64,000 nucleotides of DNA, taken from a virus. Below are positions 29,658 through 37,714 of this stretch, piece after piece (positions within the stretch are counted from its first letter, which is position 1; each line of letters starts with the position of its first letter). The translations under genes were made by a program, and so were the position numbers. The notes below the pieces were generated by a model. The model saw only the letters and a list, made by a program, of their open reading frames with translations. It did not search any database and was not told where the DNA came from. The DNA lies in IMG/VR virus record IMGVR_UViG_3300045125_000040, positions 1-64,000 of that record; one strand, written 5' to 3'.

Positions 29658-30789
29658 ATGGCTCGTCGCCCAATAGTTGCCAGAAAACAGAAAACAGTCC
29701 GTATAACCAAGACCGAACAATATCTGGTCAATAAAAAATACTTGGGCGACGAACCATACTTTACTACGCCTTTATCCAAGACAGACTACATAAATAGTCT
29801 TAACTGGTATGGGTATATGTGTACAGTCAATGATGCACGTGAATATATACTTGAATATTTGATAAAAGTCAAACGTGAAAAAGATGTCAAAAAAATCAAA
29901 GCATTATCAGATAGTGAAATTCCCACAACTCTTGCGTGGATTTCACGTATGCTTACACGGGATTTTGTCTTACCTGTAGAAGCAAAAGAATACCTTGACC
30001 ATAGACTAAAAGAAATTACCAAGAGTTATAAAGAACCAATAAATAATACAAAAGAAGAACCAAAGATCTCAGTAAGAGATCGTATGAAAGAAAGGTTCCA
30101 TGATATAATGGGCGAAATAGAGGGACTTATTGATGATTATATGAATGAGAACCAAGAGTTTTCATTATATAATTGGTTACAAAGCAATAATATTCCCGCC
30201 GCATATGCTACTTCAATTATCAATAAGCTAACTCCAGTATTAGATGAATTAAAGGAAGCATACAATACCAAAGACGAACAGCTTAAAGAAGCTTATAGAA
30301 ATTATTCAAAACCAAAATTAAAAACTCTTATTGACTTTTATCAAAATCTATGTGATGATGTATCCAAGTATTCTGGTGTGGTCAAGAAAACCCGTAAAGA
30401 CCAGAAAGCCAAGGACTGTTTCTGTTGAGAAAAAGATTAAAAATCTTAAATGGCAAAAAGAAGACTCAACTTTCAAGATTGCATCGGTTGATCCTTCTAA
30501 GATTGTCGGAGCACAAGAATTATGGACCTTTAATACGAAATACAAAACTCTCACGGTCCTCCGTGCGTTGGATCGTGCAGGGCTTCAGGTTAAAGGAACG
30601 TCGATTACTAACTATGATGAAAACAATTCTTTCACAAAAGGAACAGGGCGCAGAACTGAAGAATACGTCAAAAGAGTACTTGATGGTGGGAAGATTATTC
30701 TCCGCAAGATTATGGACGATATCAAAACAGATAAACCGCTGGCATACAGAATTAACGAAAACACAATACTTTTACGGACGATCAGTTAG
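29658..30789 (+). CDS. Conserved T4-superfamily hypothetical protein (about 377 aa)
   Basis: Intact to residue 250: MARRPIVARKQKTVRITKTE, NSLNWYGYMCTVNDAREYIL, SEIPTTLAWISRMLTRDFVL, YNWLQSNNIPAAYATSIINK. After a shift near 30405: KKIKNLKWQKEDSTFKIASV, GAQELWTFNTKYKTLTVLRA, GTSITNYDENNSFTKGTGRR. It resembles a large hypothetical protein of marine T4-like phages. Basic; function unknown. Confidence 0.65.
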
Positions 30790-31375
30790 AGAGAATTAAT
30801 TCTCTCTTTCTTCTCTTGGTTTCTTTTATTTTGGTTTTGGTTTCTTCAGAATGTTTTTTGCCTTTGAATGGTCCATTGCCTTTACGTAATTTTGCTTTTT
30901 CGCTTAGTTTTCTTTTATGTTCTTCTGATTTTGGAACGCCTTTTAATTTTTCACTAATTTTATTATTTCTATGATCAGAAAATATATATCCAGTCATTTT
31001 TTCGCTTATTGCTTTTTTATGTTCTTCAGATATAATTTTGCCTTTATGTGTTTTACTAATTTTAGCTTTTATGTCATCCGTGTATTCTATGCATTTACAA
31101 ATGTTTTTGTTCAACCATTTTTCGTTATATAATATTTTCATTCTTTTTAAGACTTTTATTTCCCATTCTATAGCTTTTTCTTTTCTATTAAATTTTTTTC
31201 TAATTTTTATTATATCAGGTTCACCATGTATTTTTCTGAAATTTTTAACGTGTCTAGAAGAAGTAAAATACTTGACCCAAAGATCATTTTCTGCTATAAT
31301 TTTATTTGCGTAACGAACTCCATAATACCACTTGTTTAATTTTGACCAACCTATGAGATAAGTATATGATTCCAT
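30782..31375 (-). CDS. Homing-endonuclease-like protein with NUMOD3 motifs (197 aa)
   Basis: Intact. N-terminus YTYLIGWSKLNKWYYGVRYA is a GIY-YIG-like pair (LIG...YYG) with a downstream Arg; then KNFRKIHGEPDIIKIRKKF. The C-terminal half has at least three NUMOD3-type DNA-binding segments (SEEHKKAISEKM, SEEHKRKLSEKAKL, SEETKTKIKETKRR). Antisense to its neighbours and inserted between accessory genes, as a mobile gene would be. The intact frame contrasts with broken flanks. Confidence 0.7.
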   Translation of the reverse strand: MESYTYLIGWSKLNKWYYGVRYANKIIAENDLWVKYFTSSRHVKNFRKIHGEPDIIKIRKKFNRKEKAIEWEIKVLKRMKILYNEKWLNKNICKCIEYTDDIKAKISKTHKGKIISEEHKKAISEKMTGYIFSDHRNNKISEKLKGVPKSEEHKRKLSEKAKLRKGNGPFKGKKHSEETKTKIKETKRRKRELILSN

Positions 31376-31438
31376 CGCTAATTTCCTTAATTACTAAATA
31401 TTATTTATATAATATTCAATCTTACTAAGGATAGTATC

Positions 31439-31645
31439 ATGAGATTAGGAATAGAAGACGACCAATTTTATGATATTTTAGTCGTTTCACGGTTCCTATT
31501 ATGGCTTGAAAGGGAAGACCCCGGAGCCATATGGGGAGGAGAAAGGATCGAAGATGTTGTTCGCTCATTCTCCACTATAACAGGATATGATGTTGCTTTA
31601 TTAAAGAACATGGTATCCAATCACGAAAGGAAGAAAGATGAATAA
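31439..31645 (+). CDS. Small hypothetical protein (68 aa)
   Basis: MRLGIEDDQFYDILVVSRFL, GERIEDVVRSFSTITGYDVA, ending NHERKKDE. Intact, overlaps the next gene by 8 nt. Confidence 0.65.
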   Translation: MRLGIEDDQFYDILVVSRFLLWLEREDPGAIWGGERIEDVVRSFSTITGYDVALLKNMVSNHERKKDE

Positions 31646-31829
31646 AATTATCTTATCTGCTGTAACTATCATGCTTATGGGTGGTAGTGCAATTGCTGGC
31701 GATGTTATCGCACCGCCAATCACAAAGTATGTAGAGGCTCCTATTCCTCCCAAGCGTCCAACTAATTTCGGTAAGACCGACAATCAGAAGGTTGCTCAGA
31801 AGATTCAGGACGTGACCACAAGGAAGTAA
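31638..31829 (+). CDS. Small exported protein (63 aa)
   Basis: MNKIILSAVTIMLMGGSAIA is a clear signal peptide (cleavage after AIA); mature part Pro-rich (VIAPPITKYVEAPIPPKRP). Periplasmic. Confidence 0.7.
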   Translation: MNKIILSAVTIMLMGGSAIAGDVIAPPITKYVEAPIPPKRPTNFGKTDNQKVAQKIQDVTTRK

Positions 31830-31831
31830 AC

Positions 31832-32182
31832 ATGAAGAAGATTATGATTGGTGTGATCGTTGCTTCAATGCTATCTGGGTCTGCTCTTGCAGCAGACCTG
31901 GAATTGAAGTGTTATGAGAACAAAGAGTTTATGAAGATCATTGATGATATGGATCTTGTTACAGTATACAATGGTCATAAGTCAGATACAAAAATGAATG
32001 ACATTCTTATGACTAAAGATCTTCGTCTTGCTACTGTAGAATACGATAAGATGTCAGATGGTAATGCTTTAACAGCAAAACAGTATTGTGTTACAGGAAT
32101 TTTGTCAGGAATTCATTTTAATGATTCTGTTGTAGAGTTCTTGTATGAAGCTCTACAGAAGGCAAAGGGACAGAAGGTATGA
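31832..32182 (+). CDS. Exported protein (116 aa)
   Basis: MKKIMIGVIVASMLSGSALA signal peptide, then ADLELKCYENKEFMKIIDDM, LATVEYDKMSDGNALTAKQY and a helical end. Two Cys in the mature part. Intact; overlaps the next start by ATGA. Confidence 0.7.
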   Translation: MKKIMIGVIVASMLSGSALAADLELKCYENKEFMKIIDDMDLVTVYNGHKSDTKMNDILMTKDLRLATVEYDKMSDGNALTAKQYCVTGILSGIHFNDSVVEFLYEALQKAKGQKV

Positions 32183-32421
32183 GTATTCTAGGACCAGATG
32201 GTGGTTTGACTTTTCCCACAGGCGGATTAGTTAAGAAGCACCCTATTGAAGATATTCGTATGGTTATGTTTTGGTAAGATGATGGTTCATCCCCAGACAA
32301 AACAAATGGTAATGGTTCCTATGCAGGATTTGCAGTATAAACGTCAGGGATCAGATGAATGGTTCTCTGTTCCTATTTTTGAAACTGAAAAGCATGATTT
32401 TAATCCGGAGGAAAAAAATGA
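32179..32421 (+). CDS. Hypothetical protein (about 80 aa)
   Basis: MSILGPDGGLTFPTGGLVKK, EDIRMVMF, then after a shift VHPQTKQMVMVPMQDLQYKR and EWFSVPIFETEKHDFNPE. Ends at TGA overlapping the lipoprotein start if one A is dropped from the poly-A run. Confidence 0.5.
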
Positions 32422-32540
32422 AGAAGTATCTGCTGGTAATCCTAGTGGGGTTATCCTTTCTTAGCTTGGTTGGGTGCGCAGAATTGGCAACGGTCGTCAA
32501 GTGCTCTGTACGGGACAGTTCTGGTAGACCCTGCCAATAA
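32418..32540 (+). CDS. Small lipoprotein (40 aa)
   Basis: MKKYLLVILVGLSFLSLVGC: signal with lipobox LVGC, then a 20-residue mature part with two more Cys. GGAGGAAAAAA before the start. A lipid-anchored micro-protein; another lysis or exclusion role cannot be told. Confidence 0.65.
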   Translation: MKKYLLVILVGLSFLSLVGCAELATVVKCSVRDSSGRPCQ

Positions 32541-32552
32541 GGAGCCGCTAGA

Positions 32553-32847
32553 TTGAAGACTTTGAAAATACTCTTGACAAGTAGTCTGTTATTTGCTAAT
32601 ATAGCACATAGCTTCGGATGATATCACATGTGAAAAGGATGTCAAGAAGGATCACATTGTTCACTGTAAGACAAAGAAGGTGATGGATGTTTCGCTGGTT
32701 AGCATTAATGGTGGTGAGTGTAACGCTCCTTCATTTCACTGGCATGGTGAAGGTAAGTTCGCCTTACCAGGAACAAAAGACTGCTCTTATGTTGGTGCAG
32801 TAACATTATCAGTTGACGGACATACAAAAACATTTGCTCCGTTATGA
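32553..32847 (+). CDS. Exported Cys-rich protein (about 97 aa), TTG start
   Basis: LKTLKILLTSSLLFANIAH signal, then across a shift SDDITCEKDVKKDHIVHC, INGGECNAPSFHWHGEGKFA and KDCSYVGAVTLSVDGHTKT. Four Cys in the mature part. GGAGCCGCTAGA before the TTG. Confidence 0.6.
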
Positions 32848-32987
32848 GTAAAGTTCGCCTTCATCACGGTAACATCTGTCTTGGGTTTGGTATCCAGATT
32901 AAAGATGCCGTATTGAGTTACGGTTCGAATAACCATTAGTTGAAAGACTATAAAACAGGTGTTACTTTGATGAAGGCGAATAAATAG
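32844..32987 (+). CDS. Small protein with an in-frame amber codon (47 codons)
   Basis: MSKVRLHHGNICLGFGIQIK, ending YGSNNH, then TAG at 32937-32939, then LKDYKTGVTLMKANK and a final TAG, all in one frame. The ATG overlaps the previous stop. A substitution error, or a true stop with a conserved-looking extension. It ends at the start of the tmRNA acceptor piece. Confidence 0.45.
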
Positions 32988-33276
32988 AATTGCCGAGGTC
33001 GTTGAGAGGAACGACATAGACACTGAGGACGTGGATTTGCGACTCCACCGCCTCCACCACAGTAACATTGGTTCCAAGGTTGGAATAAACTTGGGTAATA
33101 GCTTCTCCAAACGTCCAGTGTTACTTTGATGGGGGCGAACTAGGATCGACTGGTGTAGTAAGGGTTCAAGGAGACCATAGGCAAATATAGGTGCTAACGA
33201 TAACTTTGCACCATTTGATTACGCTCTAGCAGCATAATCATTGGGGTGGCGACTTCCCTAGAAACAGAAAAGTCGC
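32988..33276 (+). ncRNA. ssrA: Circularly permuted two-piece tmRNA (ssrA)
   Basis: The acceptor piece comes first: stem GTCGTT/AACGAC, T-arm region GTGGA...TCCAC, then CGCCTCC-A-CCA ending at 33059. About 70 nt later the coding piece begins at 33131 with GGGGGCGAACTAGGATCGAC, the conserved alphaproteobacterial 5' end. GGGGGCG pairs with CGCCTCC over 7 bp, and the third pair is G-U, the identity element for alanyl-tRNA synthetase. The tag reading frame follows: ANDNFAPFDYALAA then TAA, ending in LAA like other proteolysis tags. The coding piece closes with the stem GCGACTT/AAGTCGC at about 33276. The T-loop looks one base long (8 nt), possibly an indel. It would rescue stalled ribosomes and mark products for ClpXP-type proteases. 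The exact 5' end of the acceptor piece is approximate. Confidence 0.88.
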
Positions 33277-33302
33277 AAATATTATGAAAGGATATACCAT
33301 GC

Positions 33303-33898
33303 ATGAATTTGTTTGACTTTTCTAATGATGTAAGATATAATAAGAACATAAAACAAATTAATAATTTCTACACATCAAGAGTAAAGAAGTTAAACTGTTT
33401 TTATGAAGAACATGGTGAAGGTCAGACCAGAAAAGAAACAGGTAATCTTTTCAGGATCTATTTTATTATATTTCAGAAACTATCAATCCAAATCTAGTCT
33501 TAAAAAAGAATGATTTTTTAACTGTTCCTAGTAAAAGTGGTAGATATAATCTAATAAATGTTCAAGTTGATTGGCATGTTTATTTTAATAACAAATTATT
33601 GTTTGTTTGTGAATGTAAAGCACATTTAGACAGATGTTATTTGTCACGTGCAGTCTCTGATATAAATGATATCAGAAAAGTGCATCCAAATGTGCCAGCT
33701 ATAATTTTCTGTGGACAGAGACATATATCAGAGGATTCTTTGAATTATTATAAAGAAGAATGTGATTTTGAATATTTTTTTGTTAATGAAGATAAAAAAA
33801 GATCATCTAAAACACCTTTATATAAAACATGCAATGCTTTAGATAATCATGAAATTCAAAGAGTTTGTGAACATATTAACTTTTTGTTATCTGGATAG
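33303..33898 (+). CDS. PD-(D/E)xK nuclease-like protein (about 198 aa)
   Basis: MNLFDFSNDVRYNKNIKQIN, EEHGEGQTRKETGNLF, then across a shift near 33450 DLFYYISETINPNLVLKKND. The core is VQVDWHVYFNNKLLFVCECK: Asp, a beta hairpin, then ECK, the D...ExK metal-binding pair of restriction-type nucleases. Later PNVPAIIFCGQRHISED and NHEIQRVCEHINFLLSG. It ends exactly where tRNA-Arg begins. A phage nuclease, solitary restriction enzyme or free-standing homing nuclease are all possible; no partner methylase adjoins. Confidence 0.6.
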
Positions 33899-33971
33899 GT
33901 TCCGTAGCTCAACAGGACAGAGCAACCGCCTTCTAAGCGGTAGGTTGTTGGTTCGAATCCAACCGGGATCA
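33898..33971 (+). tRNA. tRNA-Arg, anticodon TCT
   Basis: Acceptor GGTTCCG/CGGGATC (two wobble pairs), D-arm GCTCAACAGGACAGAGC, anticodon stem ACCGC/GCGGT around CTTCTAA, T-arm GTTGG/CCAAC. CCA is not encoded. Reads AGA, a codon frequent in this A+T-rich phage. Confidence 0.9.
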
Positions 33972-33977
33972 TTTCGT

Positions 33978-34025
33978 CTCCATGGATAAGTTTTAGCAAT
34001 AAATAAGACTAGACTATCCATGGAG
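33978..34025. repeat. Inverted repeat between tRNA-Arg and the GIY-YIG gene
   Basis: CTCCATGGATA and TATCCATGGAG, a perfect 11-bp inverted repeat around 26 nt that contain AATAAATA, a late-promoter-like box. Confidence 0.55.
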
Positions 34026-34041
34026 CGTTCTAATTTTCAAG

Positions 34042-34677
34042 ATGTATTATATAGTTTATAAAATAACAAATTTAATTAATGAAAAATATTATATAGGATG
34101 TCATCAAACTGACAACCTAGATGATGGATATTTTGGTTCTGGTGTTTATCTTAAAAGAGCTATAAATAAATACGGAGTTGATAATTTTCATAAAGAAATT
34201 TTATTTTTCTGTCAAAATGAAGAAGAAATGTTTTAAAAGAAAGTGAGTTAGTTGTTGTCTCAAGTAAAACTTATAATTTAAAAGAAGGTGGACGAGGCGG
34301 CTTCGGATATATCAACAAAAACAAATTAAATAATGGCAGAAGATCCAGAAGAAACAGAAAAAAGAAGATTAAAAAATCTTTCAAAATATAGAAAACAAAA
34401 ATGTAAAGAAAAAGATGAATTAGAATTTATGAGAAATATTGCTGAGATAGGAAGAAAAACTATTTCTGAAAAATATCCTAATGGAACATGGAAAAACAAA
34501 AAACACTCAGAAGAAACGAAAATAAAAATTGGTGAAATAAGTAAGATACGTCAATTAGGTACAAATAATTCACAATATGGAACGTGTTGGATTACTAATG
34601 GTGAAATAAACAAAAAAATAAAAAAAGAATGTCTTGATATTTGGATTGAAAAAGGTTATTATAGAGGAAGAATATAG
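34042..34677 (+). CDS. GIY-YIG homing endonuclease (SegA-like)
   Basis: Begins MYYIVYKITNLINEKYYIG, the GIY-YIG pair, then CHQTDNLDDGYFGSG with the catalytic-loop GYFGSG typical of phage Seg proteins, and INKYGVDNFHKEIL. After shifts: SELVVVSSKTYNLKEGG and RGGFGY; the C-terminus has a NUMOD3-like segment KKHSEETKIKIGEISKIRQ and ends YYRGRI. It would cut DNA of competing phages and spread its own gene. Two indels. Confidence 0.8.
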
Positions 34678-34687
34678 GAGAACTAAA

Positions 34688-34801
34688 ATGTCAGACCGCC
34701 ATAATCACTGGTTTTGGAATAGTTCTTTTGTTGATGCAATTCATCAAAAATTGTTAAATCTAACTTCATGGATCTGGAAAAAGCAGAACCATAACCACTG
34801 A
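34688..34801 (+). CDS. His/Trp-rich micro-protein (37 aa)
   Basis: MSDRHNHWFWNSSFVDAIHQ, ending WIWKKQNHNH. GGAGAACTAAA before the start. His clusters at both ends could bind metal. Confidence 0.5.
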   Translation: MSDRHNHWFWNSSFVDAIHQKLLNLTSWIWKKQNHNH

Positions 34802-34813
34802 GGATAATATATT

Positions 34814-35211
34814 ATGAATAAATTTATGATTGCTGTGATTGCTTTGTTTTCTACTTCTGCCATGGCTGACTACAATGTTGTCATTAGTAAACGGCAGCAG
34901 ACTATGAGTGTCTATGAGAATGGACAACTTATGGATATCTGGCCAGTTTCTACTGCTCGAAAAGGTTATGTAACACCAACTGGGTCTTATAGGCCCTATG
35001 CTTATCAACTAATGCATTTTCTAAGAAATACGATAATGCGCCTATGCCACATTCGATATTTTTACAGGGGTTATGCTATTCACGCTACTCCTCATATCGG
35101 CAATCTTGGTCGCCCTGCCTCCATGGGTGCGTACGTCTTCATCCAACACATGCTTCAGAACTTTACAATATGACGAAAGGTGAACCTACTACCATCACAA
35201 TCAAGGATTAG
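34814..35211 (+). CDS. Periplasmic L,D-transpeptidase (YkuD domain, about 132 aa)
   Basis: Signal peptide MNKFMIAVIALFSTSAMA, then DYNVVISKRQQTMSVYENGQ and WPVSTARKGYVTPTGSY, the YkuD opening. After indels, GYAIHATPHIGNLGRPAS, then, with a C restored in CCC at about 35125, SHGCVRLHPTHASELYN. HxxxxxxxLGxxxSHGCVRL is the catalytic motif, with Cys as nucleophile. Such enzymes form 3-3 peptidoglycan cross-links or attach proteins to the wall. Minimal length, one domain. Confidence 0.85.
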
Positions 35212-35215
35212 TCAC

Positions 35216-35354
35216 ATGAAAAACTCCCGTCCTGCTTCTTTGTCTCAGGTTTATATGATGAAACATGCTTTTGAATATGAATTGAATAATATCTTGGCAT
35301 TTGAAGACAGGCAGGAGTTTTTTCAGAGTTATCAACTACCTTGAAGAAGAGTGA
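35216..35354 (+). CDS. Small hypothetical protein (45 aa)
   Basis: MKNSRPASLSQVYMMKHAFE, LAFEDRQEFF, then one base out of frame RVINYLEEE. Its stop overlaps the GTG of gp33 (GTGA). Confidence 0.5.
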
Positions 35355-35601
35355 AGGAACTAAAAGAAGATGAAAAGAGAATGCTTAAAAATTCAAACTT
35401 CGTAAATGAGATGGATCTTCTATGTAAAGAAAAAAATATTGAATATATTGATGCTATAGTATTTTGGTGTCAAAAAAACAATCTTGAAATTGAAACTGCT
35501 GCTTACTGGGTTAAAAAAGACCCTGTTATGAGGTTAAAAAATCCGAGGTAGAAGCAGAAAATTTAAATTATATGAAAAAAGGATCACGTCTCCCAATATA
35601 A
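35351..35601 (+). CDS. 33: Late-transcription coactivator gp33
   Basis: FVNEMDLLCKEKNIEYIDAI, FWCQKNNLEIETAAYWVKKD, then after an indel near 35540 VEAENLNYMKKGSRLPI. This matches the gp33 family of marine and rhizobial T4-like phages, about 82 residues, including the ExxNL..LKKG.RLPI end. gp33 binds the flap of host RNA polymerase and couples the sliding clamp to late transcription. GTG start. It sits just upstream of gp59 and gp32, as in T4. Confidence 0.75.
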
Positions 35602-35604
35602 ATA
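35597..35604 (+). promoter_or_regulatory. T4-type late promoter box
   Basis: Exact TATAAATA overlapping the gp33 stop codon, 28 nt before the metallopeptidase gene. Confidence 0.6.
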
Positions 35605-35631
35605 TACGGTTAACCATTGTTAGGAGGCTTT

Positions 35632-36099
35632 ATGGTCATAAAAACAATTGGTAAACCATCGCATACGACTTTACAATTTGTTAAAAAATCAGCAAATTTT
35701 TATGCGAAATATCTTCTTAGGAATAAACTATTTTATAATGTATTTCTAACCATAAAATTTGAAAAATTTGAACGTGGTTCTTGTGATTATGCATATTGTG
35801 ATTGGACAGATGATAATCATCAAGCGAGAGAGTTTACAACAACAATTGACAATCGTCTTAATGAGAAAGAGACTTTATTGGCTCTTGCGCATGAAATGGT
35901 TCACGTCAAACAATATGCAAAAGGTGAATTAAAGGATATTTTCAGACCAACCAGAATGGTTAAATGGCAAGCGAAAATATCTTCATGAAGAGATAGATTA
36001 TTGGGAGCAACCATGGGAAATTGAAGCTTATGGACGTGAAAAGGTCTTTATATAAAGTTTATGAAACATTTAAAAGATGGCGATCTGGAAGATTTTTAA
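35632..36099 (+). CDS. Zinc metallopeptidase-like protein (about 155 aa)
   Basis: MVIKTIGKPSHTTLQFVKKS, RGSCDYAYCDWTDDNHQARE, then ETLLALAHEMVHVKQYAKGE with the HExxH zinc motif (HEMVH). After an indel: KYLHEEIDYWEQPWEIEAYG, whose downstream Glu could be the third ligand. The length and EIEAYGRE end resemble SprT/IrrE-like phage metallopeptidases. An in-frame TAA at 36053 marks an alternative end. Confidence 0.65.
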
Positions 36100-36101
36100 A
36101 A

Positions 36102-36677
36102 ATGTCTGCATTTGAAGTCTATAAAGACTATTTGGCGTTGAAAAATCACTTTTCAAATAAAAATTATGATTACTTTAAGTATAAAGGTAAAGTAAGAACG
36201 TCTATAGACTCTTTTAATAAGAGAAAAGACAAAATATTTTTCGAGAAAAATTAGCAAAAAACAAAGAATTTCATGAATTTTTGGTCTCAAATCTTTCAGA
36301 AGACCCAAAATTATGGATTCGTGACCTCGCATATTCAGATGATGCGTTAAAAAGATACTTAAATTGGAAAAAAAAGACAACAATCTCTGTCTTATACCTT
36401 CAAAAATGACCTTTCCAAGCTAAATTCTGACTTTGATAGCAATCTTTTATGTAAAAATGGTCATCCAACACTTCTGAAATTATACTTGGGTAACGAAATA
36501 AGCCTAGAAACACTCTGTATAGTGTTGAAAATGACTAAATCTATGAAATATTGGAATAAAAGTATGGAATATGATCTTATTTGGGAGGATATTAGAAATA
36601 AAGTTATAAAATATACACCATTTCTAACTTATGATGAAGAAAAATTTCTAAAAATAGTGCTTGACAAATTCAGCTAA
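36102..36677 (+). CDS. 59: Helicase loader gp59
   Basis: MSAFEVYKDYLALKNHFSNK, NYDYFKYKGKVRTSIDSF, RKDKIFFEK, then across a shift LAKNKEFHEFLVSNLSEDPK, WIRDLAYSDDALKRYLNWKK, QQSLSYTFKNDL, and GHPTLLKLYLGNEISLETL. This is the gp59 family, which loads gp41 helicase onto gp32-coated DNA at recombination forks. The reconstructed length (about 190) fits. Immediately upstream of gp32. Confidence 0.85.
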
Positions 36678-36768
36678 TAATGGCATACTAAGTAATATCA
36701 GGTGGAAACACCAGATACAAAATATACGTAGAAACACATAGTAATACAAACAAATACGGAGAATATAC

Positions 36769-37687
36769 ATGGTAGATTTTAAGACACTTAAGGCACGTTC
36801 TGGTAAGAAGTCTCTAGAGGCACTTACAGTAGAAGTAAGTAAGCTAAATTCAAATGAATCCTCACGAGCAGATGATCGTTTCTGGCAACCAACAGTTGAT
36901 AAGGCTGGTAATGGTTATGCTGTTATTCGCTTTCTAGACTCTCCAGAGGGAGAAGATGTTCCCTTTGTTCGTACATTTGATCATGGCTTTAAGGGTCCTC
37001 GGTGGATGGTATATTGAAAGGTCTCTGACTACAATTGGAAAGTCAGATCCAGTAACAGAGTATAATAACAAGCTTTGGGAAAGCGGTATTGAAGCGAATA
37101 AGGACATTGTTCGTAAGCAGAAGCGCCGCCTCCATTACATTTCCAACATCTATGTTATTCAGGATCAGGGAAATCCTGATAATGAAGGTAAGGTCTTTCT
37201 ATTCAAGTATGGCAAGAAGATCTTTGATAAACTCAAGGAAGCAATGGAACCACAGTTTGAGGATGAAACACCTGTCAATCCATTTGATCTTTGGGAAGGT
37301 GCAAACTTCAAGTTGAAGATTCGTAATGTCGAAGGTTATCGCAATTACGACAAGTCTGAGTTCTCAGAACCAAGTCCTCTCTTCGAAGATGATAAGAAGA
37401 TTGAAAAGGTATGGAAGTCAGAATATTCTCTAAAGGAATTTCTTGATCCATCCAGCTTCAAGAGCTATGAGGAACTTCAGGCACGTCTTAACAAGGTTCT
37501 TCAGGAAAACACGAATGTTAATAAGAATGTTCGTGCAGAGGATCTTGGTGAAGATGATGCACCAACATTCAAGACAAAGAAGTATTCAACGGATGATGAT
37601 GAAGAAGATCCACCATTTAATGTTTCATCATCTGATGATGACGATGATGATGAATCACTGAAGTTTCAGAAACTAGCAGAGAAGTAA
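36769..37687 (+). CDS. 32: Single-stranded DNA-binding protein gp32
   Basis: MVDFKTLKARSGKKSLEAL, RFWQPTVDKAGNGYAVIRFL, FVRTFDHGFKGP; one extra C near 37000 breaks the frame before GGWYIERSLTTIGKSDPVTE. Then KQKRRLHYISNIYVIQDQGN, NPFDLWEGANFKLKIRNVEG and an acidic tail ending DDDDDDESLKFQKLAEK. Same architecture as T4 gp32: basic N-terminus for cooperativity, OB-fold core, acidic C-terminal tail for partner contacts. The zinc-binding Cys cluster of T4 gp32 is not visible here. GGAGAATATAC precedes the start. Confidence 0.93.
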
Positions 37688-37690
37688 TTT

Positions 37691-37714
37691 AGGGGGCTAA
37701 TGCCCCCTTTTTTA
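37691..37714 (+). terminator. Intrinsic terminator after gp32
   Basis: AGGGGGC/GCCCCCT, TAAT loop, then a T6 run. Separates gp32 from the convergent tail operon. Confidence 0.85.

Noticed and set aside
32574-32602. Promoter TTGACA-N17-TAATAT
   Set aside because: It lies inside the signal-peptide codons of the gene that starts at 32553, so it is more likely a coincidence of hydrophobic codons.
36950-37020. Programmed ribosomal frameshift in gp32
   Set aside because: No slippery heptamer with a downstream structure; the same kind of break occurs in dozens of other genes, so error explains it better.
36769-37687. Zinc-binding motif of T4 gp32
   Set aside because: No Cys/His cluster is present in the reconstructed protein. 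The relatives I recall from marine T4-like phages also lack it.
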